Under the pieces are notes generated by a model. That model ran no database searches and had not been told where the DNA came from. It was given only the letters and a program-made list of their open reading frames with translations. A stretch of DNA of 64,000 nucleotides from Pseudomonas fluorescens (GTDB lineage: Bacteria; Pseudomonadota; Gammaproteobacteria; Pseudomonadales; Pseudomonadaceae). Positions 7,794 through 15,554 of this stretch are shown here, one piece after another (positions within the stretch are counted from its first letter, which is position 1; the number at the start of each line of letters is the position of its first letter). Location of the stretch: NCBI RefSeq assembly GCF_005938625.1, contig NZ_VCNJ01000030.1:62001-126000 (forward strand). The letters are read 5' to 3'. A program made the translations under genes and the position numbers.

Positions 7794-10205
7794 TTATTCC
7801 GGCAGTTTGTAGGCAATGATGTAATCGCCCATCTTGGTGCCCAGCGAGCCGTGACCGCCGACAACCAGCAACACGTATTGCTTGCCGTCCTTGCCGGTGT
7901 AAGTCATCGGAGTCGCTTGACCACCCGCCGGCAGACGCGATTTCCACAGCTCTTTACCGCTGTTCACGTCATAAGCGCGCAGGTATTGGTCGAGGGTGCC
8001 GCTGAGGAAGCCGACGCCGCCAGCCGTGACCATCGAGCCGCCCATGCTTGGGACGCCGAGGGTGAAGCCGATCGGGATTGGCGAGCTGTCGCGGCTGGTG
8101 CCGTTTTTGCGTTTCCACACGACTTTGCTGGTGGTCAGGTCGATACCGGCGACATAACCCCAGGCCGGGGCCTGGCACGGTACGCCGAATGGCGACATGA
8201 ACGGATGCATGATCACCGCGTATGGCGCGCCGGTGTTCGGTTGCACGCCAGCGGTTTCGCTTTCGCGTTTGCTGCCGGCGGCGACTTGCTCGCGTGGCAC
8301 CATTTTCGACACGAAGGCCATGTAGTTCGGGCTGGTGAACAGCATTTGGCGAACCGGATCGACCGAAACGCCGCCCCAGTTGAACACGCCAACGTTACCC
8401 GGGTAGATCAGGCTGCCCTGTTCCGACGGCGGGGTGTACTGGCCTTCATAACGCAGTTCTTTGAACTGGATGCGGCACAGCATCTGGTCGAACGGGCTCG
8501 CGCCCCACATGGCTTTTTCGGTCAGTTCCGGAGCCAGCAGGTTGAGGTCCGAACGGGCCTGGGTCGGTGCGGTGTGGTCGCCTTTGACGGCGCCTTGCGG
8601 AACCGGGATTTCCTTGATCGGAATGATCGGCGTGCCGTCACGACGGTCGAGGACGTACAGGCTGCCCTGTTTGGTCGGGGCGATCAGCGCAGGTTTCACG
8701 CCGTCGGCGGTTTTCATGTCGAGCAGGGTTGGCTGGCTGCCAACGTCCATGTCCCACAGGTCGTGGTGGGTGAACTGGTAGTTCCAGCGCACTTTACCGG
8801 TGGCCAGGTCCAAGGCTACAACGCCGGCGCTGAATTTCTCGGCGCCCGGGGTGCGGTCTGCGCCCCATTGGTCTGGAGTCTGGTTGCCCAGTGGCAGGTA
8901 CACCATGCCGAGTTTTTCGTCGACGCTGGCCAGCGACCACATGTTGGCCGAGTTGCGGCTGTAGGTTTCACCCGGTGCCAAAGGCTCGGTGGCGTCTGGC
9001 TTGTCGCTGTCCCAGTTCCATACGAGGTGGCCGTCGCGCACGTCGAAGGCGCGAATCACGCCCGATGGCTCGTTGGTCGATTCGTTGTCGGTCACGTGAC
9101 CGCCCATGATCACCAGATCACGGGTAATCGCCGCTGGCGAGGTGGAGTAGTAACCACCAGCGGTGAACGGGCCGATGCCTTGGGTCAGGTCAACCACACC
9201 GTTTTTGCCGAAGCCTTCGCAGATTTTGCCGGTGTCGGCGTTCAGTGCGATCAGACGGGCATCAGCGGTTGGCAGGTACAGACGACGCGGGCAAGCCTGA
9301 GCAACGGCTTTGCCGGCTTCGGAAATCACCGCGGAAGCTGCGTTTTCAGTTTTCGCGTAAGCGGCTTCGTCGTAGTACGACACGCCACGGCAGGTCATGT
9401 GGGCGAAACCTTTGAAGCCGACCGGGCTCTTGATCTGCGGGTCGAAGCGCCACAGTTCTTTGCCGGTGTCCGGGTCCAGGGCCAACACTTTGCTGTGCGC
9501 GGTGCAGGCATAGATCATGCCGTTGGCTTTGAGCGGGGTGTTTTCGTTGGTCAGCTCAACCGGGTCATCCGCCGTCGGCAGGTCGCCGGTCTGGATGCGC
9601 CAGGCTTCTTGCAGCTTGCCGACGTTGGCCGGGGTGATCTGCTTCAGCGGCGAATAACGGTCACCGAACTCGGTGCGGCCATAGGCCTGCCAGTCGCCAT
9701 CGGGCATGGCTGGCGCGGTGCTGGTGGTGTCTGCGGTGTCGCGGCCCAGCTCGCCGAAGGTTTCGCCCGGATGGGTGAACAGGCTGGCCAGAGCGGTGAC
9801 GCCGGCCAGCACCACAGCGACGGTCAGACCGCCAGTGCCCATCGGTGCCGGGCCGTTCAGCAGCAGCGGACGACGGAACCACGGCAGCAACATCACGAAG
9901 CCGAGGACAAACCACAGGGCTAGACGTGGCACCAGTTGCCACCAGTCCAGACCGACTTCCCACAGCGCCCAAACGGTGCTGGCGAACAGAACGATGGCGT
10001 ACAGGCCCAACGCGGCGCGACGACGCATTAGCAGCAGGATGCCGCTCAGCGCAATGCCGATACCGGCCAGCAGGTAGTACAGCGAGCCGCCGAGCATGCT
10101 CAGCTTGACCCCACCGGCCAACATGGCCAGGCCCATCAGTAGAAGCAGAATGCCGAGCAGGCTCGGTAGCAAACGGCCCCGACTCGAAGCACTTTCGGTG
10201 CTCAT
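7794..10205 (-). CDS. gcd: Membrane-bound PQQ-dependent glucose dehydrogenase
   Basis: An 803-residue quinoprotein, close to the 796 residues of E. coli Gcd. It oxidises D-glucose to gluconolactone at the periplasmic face and passes electrons to ubiquinone. Residues about 10-145 form five predicted membrane helices. The rest is a PQQ-binding beta-propeller with repeated 'ALDPDTGKELW' type blades. CTAHSKVLALD matches the region of the PQQ-binding histidine, and THHDLWDMDVGSQP matches the segment with the catalytic aspartate. It lies downstream of oprB on the same strand, separated by 218 bp that contain a REP pair, so the two are probably co-expressed but may be partly uncoupled. A strong terminator follows. 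A quinate dehydrogenase is the main alternative; length and context favour glucose. Confidence 0.92.
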   Translation of the reverse strand: MSTESASSRGRLLPSLLGILLLLMGLAMLAGGVKLSMLGGSLYYLLAGIGIALSGILLLMRRRAALGLYAIVLFASTVWALWEVGLDWWQLVPRLALWFVLGFVMLLPWFRRPLLLNGPAPMGTGGLTVAVVLAGVTALASLFTHPGETFGELGRDTADTTSTAPAMPDGDWQAYGRTEFGDRYSPLKQITPANVGKLQEAWRIQTGDLPTADDPVELTNENTPLKANGMIYACTAHSKVLALDPDTGKELWRFDPQIKSPVGFKGFAHMTCRGVSYYDEAAYAKTENAASAVISEAGKAVAQACPRRLYLPTADARLIALNADTGKICEGFGKNGVVDLTQGIGPFTAGGYYSTSPAAITRDLVIMGGHVTDNESTNEPSGVIRAFDVRDGHLVWNWDSDKPDATEPLAPGETYSRNSANMWSLASVDEKLGMVYLPLGNQTPDQWGADRTPGAEKFSAGVVALDLATGKVRWNYQFTHHDLWDMDVGSQPTLLDMKTADGVKPALIAPTKQGSLYVLDRRDGTPIIPIKEIPVPQGAVKGDHTAPTQARSDLNLLAPELTEKAMWGASPFDQMLCRIQFKELRYEGQYTPPSEQGSLIYPGNVGVFNWGGVSVDPVRQMLFTSPNYMAFVSKMVPREQVAAGSKRESETAGVQPNTGAPYAVIMHPFMSPFGVPCQAPAWGYVAGIDLTTSKVVWKRKNGTSRDSSPIPIGFTLGVPSMGGSMVTAGGVGFLSGTLDQYLRAYDVNSGKELWKSRLPAGGQATPMTYTGKDGKQYVLLVVGGHGSLGTKMGDYIIAYKLPE

Positions 10206-10315
10206 AGTGTGATTCTCCGTGACGTTTTATGTAGTCCCGCGCTGTAGTCACTGTAGATGACGATTTGGCGTGGGCATGGTTCAGATAAAAACTTGTCTGG
10301 CTAACGAATTTCATC

Positions 10316-10405
10316 TGTAGGAGTGAGCCTGCTCGCGATAGCGCTGTTTCAGTCACTGGAGATGTCGCCTGAAACACCGCAATCGCGAGCAGGCTCACTC
10401 CTACA
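10316..10405. repeat. REP-like palindrome pair
   Basis: TGTAGGAGTGAGCCTGCTCG and its inverted copy lie between oprB and gcd. It may stabilise the upstream oprB transcript or uncouple the two genes. Confidence 0.85.
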
Positions 10406-10423
10406 ATGGATTTACGTAAATCT

Positions 10424-11785
10424 TTAGAACGAGGACTGGATCTTGATCCCGCCGATCAGGGCGTCGTCGACGTTGTTCACGCCACCGGGGTGGCGGATGT
10501 ATTGCAGGTTCGGGCGTACGGTCAGCCAGTTCGTGACATGCACGCCGTAATACAGTTCGGCGCTGTATTCGGTGTCTTGCGGCGGCAGGAACGACGGATC
10601 GTCGTAGTCGTATACGGCGTTGGCCTGATTCGTCGCTTCGGCGTTTTTGCGGTAGGCCGGGTTGACGTGCACGCGGGCGAGGGCGAAGCCGATGTCATCC
10701 TTGGCGCGCGCATCGAACGGGCCTTTGTAGGTGATGCCGGCCTGCACGTAGTTGTCGATCGCGTTGGTTTTCTTGTCGTGCATGGTGCCGTTGGCGAATA
10801 CGCTCAAGCCGCGCGAGTTATCGCTGGCCATGCTGGTGATTTGCTGCTGCACACCGAGCCACACGCCGTGTTTGCTCGACGCACTGCGATAGGCTTCACC
10901 GCTCAGCGCTGCCGGTTGGCCGTGGCTGTCTTTATAGACGTCGCTGGCCTTGGCGTTGCTGTAGTAGTAACCGGCACGGTATTCGCCCGGCAAGCCGTTG
11001 AGCTTCGGCGTCCACACCAGTTCGATCGGCAGGATTGCGCCCTGGGTGCCGCTGCCGCTGACTTTGAAGCCGTTGCCGCGATCGAGGTTCGACGGGTTTT
11101 GCTCATAGGCGCCGACCTGCGCGTACAACTCAGGGGTCAGGTGATATTTGACGCGCAGCGCCCATTGGCTGACCGGCCAGTTGTACCAGATGCCGCCGAC
11201 CCAGTTGCCGACCTGCGAGCCGCAGAACGCGAGGTTTTGGAAGTCGCACGGGAAGCTGTTGAAGTCTTCGCCTTCGCCGAAACGACCGACCTTGATGTCG
11301 AGTTTCTGATCGAAGAATTTCTGCTGATACCACATCTGCGTCAGGCGTGTGGTCTGGCCACGGCCCCAGACTTCCTGGGCCGAGGTGAAGCCGCCAACGC
11401 GTGGATCGTTGATGCGATCGTTGCTGATGTTGTTGCCGCTGCGTTTGGTGATGGTCAGTTGAAACTCGGCGTCGTCCCAGCCAAGGATCTTCTGCAGGTC
11501 CAGATGCGTGCCCAGACCGAACTGATCGCTGTAACGCGCGGTGCGGTCATGGTCGTAACCGCCGTGCAGGTTGCTGCCCATTTCGCCGGTGTAATCGAGC
11601 TTGAAGTCGTAGCCTTTTTCCGAGAGTTCGGTGCGCGTGCCGTTCCAGTCACCGAGCATGTACGGTGATTCGCTGTCGAACGCGGGCGCCGCTTGGACGC
11701 TGGTGGCGAGGCCGAGGGCGGTGCAGCCGCCAAGGGTGCGCAGGGCTGAGATAGCGCTGTCTCGGGAGAAGGAGAAATCGGGCAT
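10424..11785 (-). CDS. oprB: Carbohydrate-selective porin OprB
   Basis: A 453-residue outer-membrane protein with an N-terminal signal peptide ending near SVQA-AP (residues about 30-33). Alternating polar and aromatic strands fit a 16-strand barrel, and the chain ends in phenylalanine as outer-membrane proteins do (IKIQSSF). Family landmarks include LLGDWNGTR-like 'MLGDWNGTRTEL' near the mature N-terminus and 'GRFGEGEDFN' in the middle. OprB lets glucose and other sugars into the periplasm, where the downstream Gcd can oxidise them, so the gene pair makes functional sense. No strong Shine-Dalgarno is visible before the ATG at 11785. Confidence 0.93.
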   Translation of the reverse strand: MPDFSFSRDSAISALRTLGGCTALGLATSVQAAPAFDSESPYMLGDWNGTRTELSEKGYDFKLDYTGEMGSNLHGGYDHDRTARYSDQFGLGTHLDLQKILGWDDAEFQLTITKRSGNNISNDRINDPRVGGFTSAQEVWGRGQTTRLTQMWYQQKFFDQKLDIKVGRFGEGEDFNSFPCDFQNLAFCGSQVGNWVGGIWYNWPVSQWALRVKYHLTPELYAQVGAYEQNPSNLDRGNGFKVSGSGTQGAILPIELVWTPKLNGLPGEYRAGYYYSNAKASDVYKDSHGQPAALSGEAYRSASSKHGVWLGVQQQITSMASDNSRGLSVFANGTMHDKKTNAIDNYVQAGITYKGPFDARAKDDIGFALARVHVNPAYRKNAEATNQANAVYDYDDPSFLPPQDTEYSAELYYGVHVTNWLTVRPNLQYIRHPGGVNNVDDALIGGIKIQSSF

Positions 11786-12118
11786 GGCTAAGTCTTTTTT
11801 TGGTGTTTTCGGGGGTGCGAGCTGAGTGCTTCAATAAGTCGCAGGCAGTGAAGCGATTCAGCGGAAGGGCGGCAGGATAATGATCTGTTACAAAAAGACA
11901 AAGGCCTTTTATAAACATGCATCCTTTCGGATTTGGTAACAGTGCGAAAAGATCGCAGCCTTCGGCAGCTCCTACGTTGAAATGCATACACCTGTAGGAG
12001 CTGCGGAACGCTGCGATCTTTTGACCTTGACCTACATTTGAAGGAAGCCCTTCCACCGAACCACCCCCTCGGCTAAGGTGCGCGGCTTCTGCATTTTCAC
12101 TTCGCCCAAAGGCCTGGC
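11786..12118. other. Intergenic region: oprB promoter side and a palindromic repeat
   Basis: This 333-bp gap separates the divergent oprB (-) and VF530-like (+) genes. It contains the repeat at 11947-12022 and presumably both promoters. No further gene is seen. The + strand gene has AAAGG 8 bases before its ATG. Confidence 0.5.
11947..12022. repeat. Palindromic repeat (CTGTAGGAGCTGC type)
   Basis: AAAAGATCGCAGCC...GGCAGCTCCTAC faces CTGTAGGAGCTGCGG...CTGCGATCTTTT. It is the same family as the repeat at 12999-13084. Confidence 0.85.
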
Positions 12119-12349
12119 ATGAACGAACAAACCCCCGATCCGCTGCACGGCGTGACCCTTGAACAGATCCTCAACGCACTGGTGAGCCATTACGAATGGT
12201 CGGGGCTGGCCGAGCGCATCGATATTCGCTGCTTCAAGAGCGACCCGAGCATCAAGTCGAGCCTGACGTTTCTGCGTAAAACGCCGTGGGCGCGGGAGAA
12301 GGTCGAGCGTTTGTACGTGAAGTTGATGCGCACCAAGCGACCGCTCTGA
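12119..12349 (+). CDS. VF530 family protein (DUF2132)
   Basis: A 76-residue basic protein. The sequence, with LHGVTLEQILNALV near the N-terminus, a central W, and CFKSDPSIKSSLTFLRKTPW (about 41-60), matches the small VF530 family whose structure was solved from Vibrio; DNA binding has been proposed. The function is otherwise unknown. It ends one base before the ATG of the following membrane protein, so the two are very likely translated from one transcript. AAAGG precedes the start. Confidence 0.85.
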   Translation: MNEQTPDPLHGVTLEQILNALVSHYEWSGLAERIDIRCFKSDPSIKSSLTFLRKTPWAREKVERLYVKLMRTKRPL

Positions 12350-12350
12350 G

Positions 12351-12992
12351 ATGGACGCCGGTTGTTGGCGTCGTCGCCTGATCACCTGCGCAGCCGTACT
12401 GGGCTGGGCGGGGTTGGGCATTCAGCTGTACCTGATTTTTTTCGCGCGCTTGAGCATCGGCGCCAGCCTGCTGGGTGGGTTGGTGAGTTTTTTCAGCTAC
12501 TTCACGATCCTGACCAATACGCTGGTGGCGACGGTGCTGACCTGTGCCGTGACCGAGCGTGAATCCGCCGCGCGCCGCTGGTTTTTGCAGCCGTGGGTGA
12601 GTAGCGCGATTGCGGTGAGTATCGTCGTGGTCGGTCTCGCCTACAGTATTTTGCTGCGGCATTTGTGGCACCCGCAAGGTTGGCAATTTATTGCTGACGA
12701 GTTGCTGCACGACGTGATGCCGCTGCTGTTTCTTGGCTATTGGTGGGTGTGCGTTCCGAAGGGCACCTTGCGGTTGTGGCATCTGCCGGTGTGGCTGATT
12801 TATCCGCTGGTGTATTTCATTTACGCGTTGCTGCGCGGGCATTGGCTCGGCGCCTATGCGTACCCGTTCATTGATGTGGCGCTGTTGGGTTATCCACAGG
12901 TACTGGTCAATGCCGGGGGGATTTTGGTGGGGTTTGTGGGGATTGGGTTGTTGGTCATCGGCTTGGATCGCTGGAGATTTGCACGAAGTTAA
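12351..12992 (+). CDS. Pr6Pr family membrane protein
   Basis: A 213-residue integral membrane protein with about six hydrophobic helices. The pattern 'FFSYFTILTNTLVA' in the second helix, a conserved H in ELLHDVMPLLFLGYW, and 'YPLVYFIYALLRG' in the fifth resemble the Pr6Pr/FAR-17a family. No enzymatic function is established in bacteria. It starts directly after the stop of the VF530-like gene (TGAGATG) and is followed by a long inverted repeat that can act as a terminator. Confidence 0.75.
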   Translation: MDAGCWRRRLITCAAVLGWAGLGIQLYLIFFARLSIGASLLGGLVSFFSYFTILTNTLVATVLTCAVTERESAARRWFLQPWVSSAIAVSIVVVGLAYSILLRHLWHPQGWQFIADELLHDVMPLLFLGYWWVCVPKGTLRLWHLPVWLIYPLVYFIYALLRGHWLGAYAYPFIDVALLGYPQVLVNAGGILVGFVGIGLLVIGLDRWRFARS

Positions 12993-12998
12993 AGCACC

Positions 12999-13084
12999 TG
13001 TAGGAGCTGCCGCAGGCTGCGATCTTTTGACTTTGCTTTTTCAAAAACAAGATCAAAAGATCGCAGCCTGCGGCAGCTCCTACA
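12999..13084. repeat. Long inverted repeat acting as probable bidirectional terminator
   Basis: About 30 bases at 12999-13028 (TGTAGGAGCTGCCGCAGGCT...) are repeated inverted at 13055-13084. It lies exactly between the convergent genes ending at 12992 (+) and 13092 (-) and has T runs on the arms. Confidence 0.85.
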
Positions 13085-13091
13085 AGGGATA

Positions 13092-13877
13092 TCACTCTTC
13101 TTCGGATCCTTCAGCGCGCCAGTAACCGACCGCTTTGATCAGTTGCTCATCCAGTCCATGCTCATCGATCAGCACCCGGCGAATCTGCCGTGAAACCTTG
13201 GTCTCGGTCGCGACCCACGCATACACATTGCCCTTGGGCACCTGCAATTGTTTCACCGTCGCCAGCAAATTGTCCTTGCTGCCTTCGCGCAGCACCCAGA
13301 TCACGTTGACCTGCGCCGGGCTTTCCAACACCTGTTGTTCTGCACCGTTTTCCACTTCGATCACCACCAGCGCCTTGCGATTGGCCGCCAGGCCTTCGAG
13401 GCGGCGGGCGATGGCGGGCAGGGCGGTTTCGTCACCGATCAGCAGGTAGCTGTCGAAAATGTCCGGGACGATCATCGAGCCACGGGGGCCGCCGATGTGC
13501 AGGAATTGTCCTGGTTTGGCTTGCTCAGCCCAAGTCGAAGCAGGGCCGTCGCCGTGCAGGACGAAATCGATATCGAGTTCGAGTGCGTCGAGGTCATAGC
13601 GACGCGGGGTGTAGTCGCGCATTTCCGGCTTCGGCCCGTCGTCCTTGCCGGCGCCGAGCACCATCGTTTCGAGTGCGGCAGCCTGTTCGGCGTTCTGCGG
13701 GAACAACAGCTTGACGTGATCGTCAGTGCCAAGGCTGATGAACCCGGCCAATTCCGGCCCGCCGAGGGTGATGCGGCGCATGCGCGGGGTCAGGTCGACC
13801 ACGCGCAACACCTCAAGCTTGCGGCGTTTGATTTCGTGCATCACGCGGTGAATGGTTTGGCTATCGACTGCAGTCAT
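13092..13877 (-). CDS. Siderophore-interacting protein / NADPH-dependent ferric-chelate reductase (YqjH-like)
   Basis: A 261-residue cytosolic flavoprotein of the ViuB/SIP family. The FAD-binding signature RDYTPRRYD is at about residues 88-96, followed by a GPASTWAEQAKPGQFLHIGGPRGS segment and a C-terminal NADPH domain ending VGYWRAEG. Members release iron from imported ferric siderophores by reduction. The gene overlaps the preceding PadR-family gene by four bases, the same pairing as yqjI-yqjH of E. coli, so expression is probably controlled by that regulator in response to metal. Confidence 0.9.
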   Translation of the reverse strand: MTAVDSQTIHRVMHEIKRRKLEVLRVVDLTPRMRRITLGGPELAGFISLGTDDHVKLLFPQNAEQAAALETMVLGAGKDDGPKPEMRDYTPRRYDLDALELDIDFVLHGDGPASTWAEQAKPGQFLHIGGPRGSMIVPDIFDSYLLIGDETALPAIARRLEGLAANRKALVVIEVENGAEQQVLESPAQVNVIWVLREGSKDNLLATVKQLQVPKGNVYAWVATETKVSRQIRRVLIDEHGLDEQLIKAVGYWRAEGSEEE

Positions 13878-14449
13878 TGGCTTTTCTCCGAAACAGGTTG
13901 AACGGCAGGGCCGTCGACGATGGCTTTGGCGGTGTCGTTGAGCAGGTCACGCACGCGCAGGATTTCTGCCGGGCTCCAGCGGCCGTGGTGCATTTGCAGG
14001 GCATGACGCAGGTTGTGTACCGCCTCGTGGATTTCCGGCGGACGATCATGGCCGCGCAGTGAACGTTTGCTCACATCGATGCGCATGCGCACGCCGTCGA
14101 GGGCAACGGCTTGTTCGCTTAAAGACAAACGCCCGGCCTCGGTGACGCTGTAACGTTTTTTGCCGCCCTCGGCGTCGCCGGTGATCAGCTCGCTCTCTTC
14201 GAGAAAGGTCAGGGTCGGGTAGATCACCCCGGGACTCGGGCTGTAGGCGCCGTCGAACATGCCTTCGATCTGGCGGATCAGGTCGTAGCCGTGGCACGGC
14301 TGTTCGGCGACCAGCGCCAGCAGCAGCAATTTCAGGTCACCGGGGGCGAACACCCGGGGACCACGGCCGCCGCGCTCGCGTCCGGGGCGCTTTTCGAAGC
14401 CGTCACGGCCGTCGCCATGTTCGCGGTGGGGGGAATGATGGTCTCTCAT
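13874..14449 (-). CDS. PadR-family regulator, YqjI-like, with His-rich N-terminus
   Basis: A 191-residue regulator. Residues about 33-110 form the PadR winged helix (LLLLALVAEQPCHGYDLI, SPSPGVIYPTLTFLEE). The first 30 residues are basic and carry histidines at 4, 5, 8 and 11, like the metal-binding tail of E. coli YqjI, a nickel-sensing repressor of the ferric reductase yqjH. Here too the neighbour is a YqjH-like reductase, overlapped by 4 bp. A perfect 18-bp palindrome sits just before the gene, which suggests autoregulation. The nickel response is by analogy only; the His tail is shorter than in E. coli. Confidence 0.88.
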   Translation of the reverse strand: MRDHHSPHREHGDGRDGFEKRPGRERGGRGPRVFAPGDLKLLLLALVAEQPCHGYDLIRQIEGMFDGAYSPSPGVIYPTLTFLEESELITGDAEGGKKRYSVTEAGRLSLSEQAVALDGVRMRIDVSKRSLRGHDRPPEIHEAVHNLRHALQMHHGRWSPAEILRVRDLLNDTAKAIVDGPAVQPVSEKSQ

Positions 14450-14480
14450 TTCAGTCTTCTCTCGTCGTGTTTAGATACAA

Positions 14481-14498
14481 CTTAAGATATATCTTAAG
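14481..14498. promoter_or_regulatory. Probable operator of the PadR/YqjI-like regulator
   Basis: CTTAAGATATATCTTAAG is a perfect 18-bp palindrome, 31 bp upstream of the regulator's ATG. It is very AT-rich in a GC-rich surrounding, so it probably overlaps the promoter. Binding is inferred from position and symmetry. Confidence 0.65.
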
Positions 14499-14958
14499 CC
14501 CCGCGCAAGAGGTTTTTTCCCGGAGCGCGGTGCTGGCTGACGAGCGGCAGATCGACTCAAACGCAAGCGATGATTTTTTCGCCGGTTGTCGGAAACGATA
14601 ACTTGAAAGTTAAAGTCATCACTCTATTTCGCGTAGAGTATATATTCTAAATGGCAATAAGTTGCCGTGCTGGAAGGGCGAAGTTGCTGTATGGTTTTTT
14701 AACTAAAACTGTCTGTAGGGTGGAACTTACAGTCACTGTTTCAAATGTCGTTATTTTGTTCTTTTTTCTTGCGGGTCATGGGGTCGATTAACTACGAGGC
14801 TGTCGGAAGTTGCCTGCTTACATTCCAGAGACAACAGCCGATGATGCCCCTGCATTGAAAGTTCAAGTTGATCTGACGCAACTCGGGCAGAGATTCGGGC
14901 ACTCAACTTCTTGAGCTTTTAATGCTCATCCCCCTATCAAGAAAACAGGTACATAACG
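14499..14958 (+). promoter_or_regulatory. AT-rich upstream region of the fimbrial operon
   Basis: No gene is seen in these 460 bp. The region is notably AT-rich compared with its neighbours, for example around 14600-14660 and 14690-14760. It must contain the promoter of the CS1-type fimbrial operon and possibly that of the divergent padR gene. I could not pick a convincing -35/-10 pair. The pilin ATG has a weak purine-rich stretch upstream. Confidence 0.45.
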
Positions 14959-15444
14959 ATGTTCAAGAAACTCGCAATCGCCGCTCCACTGGCTCTTCTG
15001 GCACTGGGTTCCACTGGCGCATTCGCCGCTGGTGAAGCGTCGCACTCGATCAGCCTAGTCGCGCATGTGCCGACCAACGGTTTCTATGTTGTGCCGACCG
15101 ATCCGGATCTGGTCAACAAGGACCAGGACATGAGCTATCAGCCGACCACCGGCAAGATGCGCGACGTCAACGGCTTCTTCGATGTGCGCAACAACAACGG
15201 CTCGGTACACGCCAGCCTTGAGAGTCAGCCGAAACTGGTGGCCGGCAACACCACCATCGACTTGCAAGTTTTGCTCAACAACAAGGAACTGACCCTGACC
15301 CCGCAAATGGTCGTAGGTGAGTCCGAGTCGGACGTCAACTATCGCGCCCCGCTGAAAATCACCGCCCGAGGCAGCAACTTCCAGCCGGGTGATTACACCG
15401 GTTCCGTGGCGATGATTTTTGATGCAGTGCCACCGGTCAACTGA
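14959..15444 (+). CDS. CS1-type (alpha) fimbrial major subunit
   Basis: A 161-residue secreted pilin. Signal peptide MFKKLAIAAPLALLALGSTGAFA, then a mature domain of about 138 residues beginning AGEASHSISLVAHVPT. The pattern FYVVPTDPDLV near the start and GDYTGSVAMIFD at the end match the CblA/CooA family of the CS1/alpha chaperone-usher pili. There are no cysteines in the mature protein, as is usual in this class. It is first in the operon and is followed by a strong hairpin that should keep pilin mRNA more abundant than downstream genes. Confidence 0.88.
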   Translation: MFKKLAIAAPLALLALGSTGAFAAGEASHSISLVAHVPTNGFYVVPTDPDLVNKDQDMSYQPTTGKMRDVNGFFDVRNNNGSVHASLESQPKLVAGNTTIDLQVLLNNKELTLTPQMVVGESESDVNYRAPLKITARGSNFQPGDYTGSVAMIFDAVPPVN

Positions 15445-15488
15445 TCGCGTGAACACGCATTAAGCGCCCGACCCTACAGCGGCGTTAA

Positions 15489-15522
15489 CCGACGGGGCAG
15501 GCACAAGTGTTTGCCCCGTCGG
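15489..15522 (+). terminator. Hairpin after the major pilin gene (attenuator)
   Basis: CCGACGGGGCA and TGCCCCGTCGG form a perfect 11-bp stem with a 12-nt loop, between pilin and usher genes. Only a weak T stretch follows, so partial read-through into the usher gene is expected. Confidence 0.65.
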
Positions 15523-15554
15523 ACTTCCATTGTTTGTAATCAGAGTACGAGTTC

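Noticed and set aside
7851..9923. Long + strand open frame (690 codons) over gcd
   Set aside because: It is a mirror frame of a gene with strong GC bias in third positions. The product has no family pattern, and gcd on the other strand is certain.
10406..11668. + strand open frame (420 codons) over oprB
   Set aside because: Same effect; oprB has a signal peptide, barrel pattern and terminal Phe, and the mirror product has none of these.
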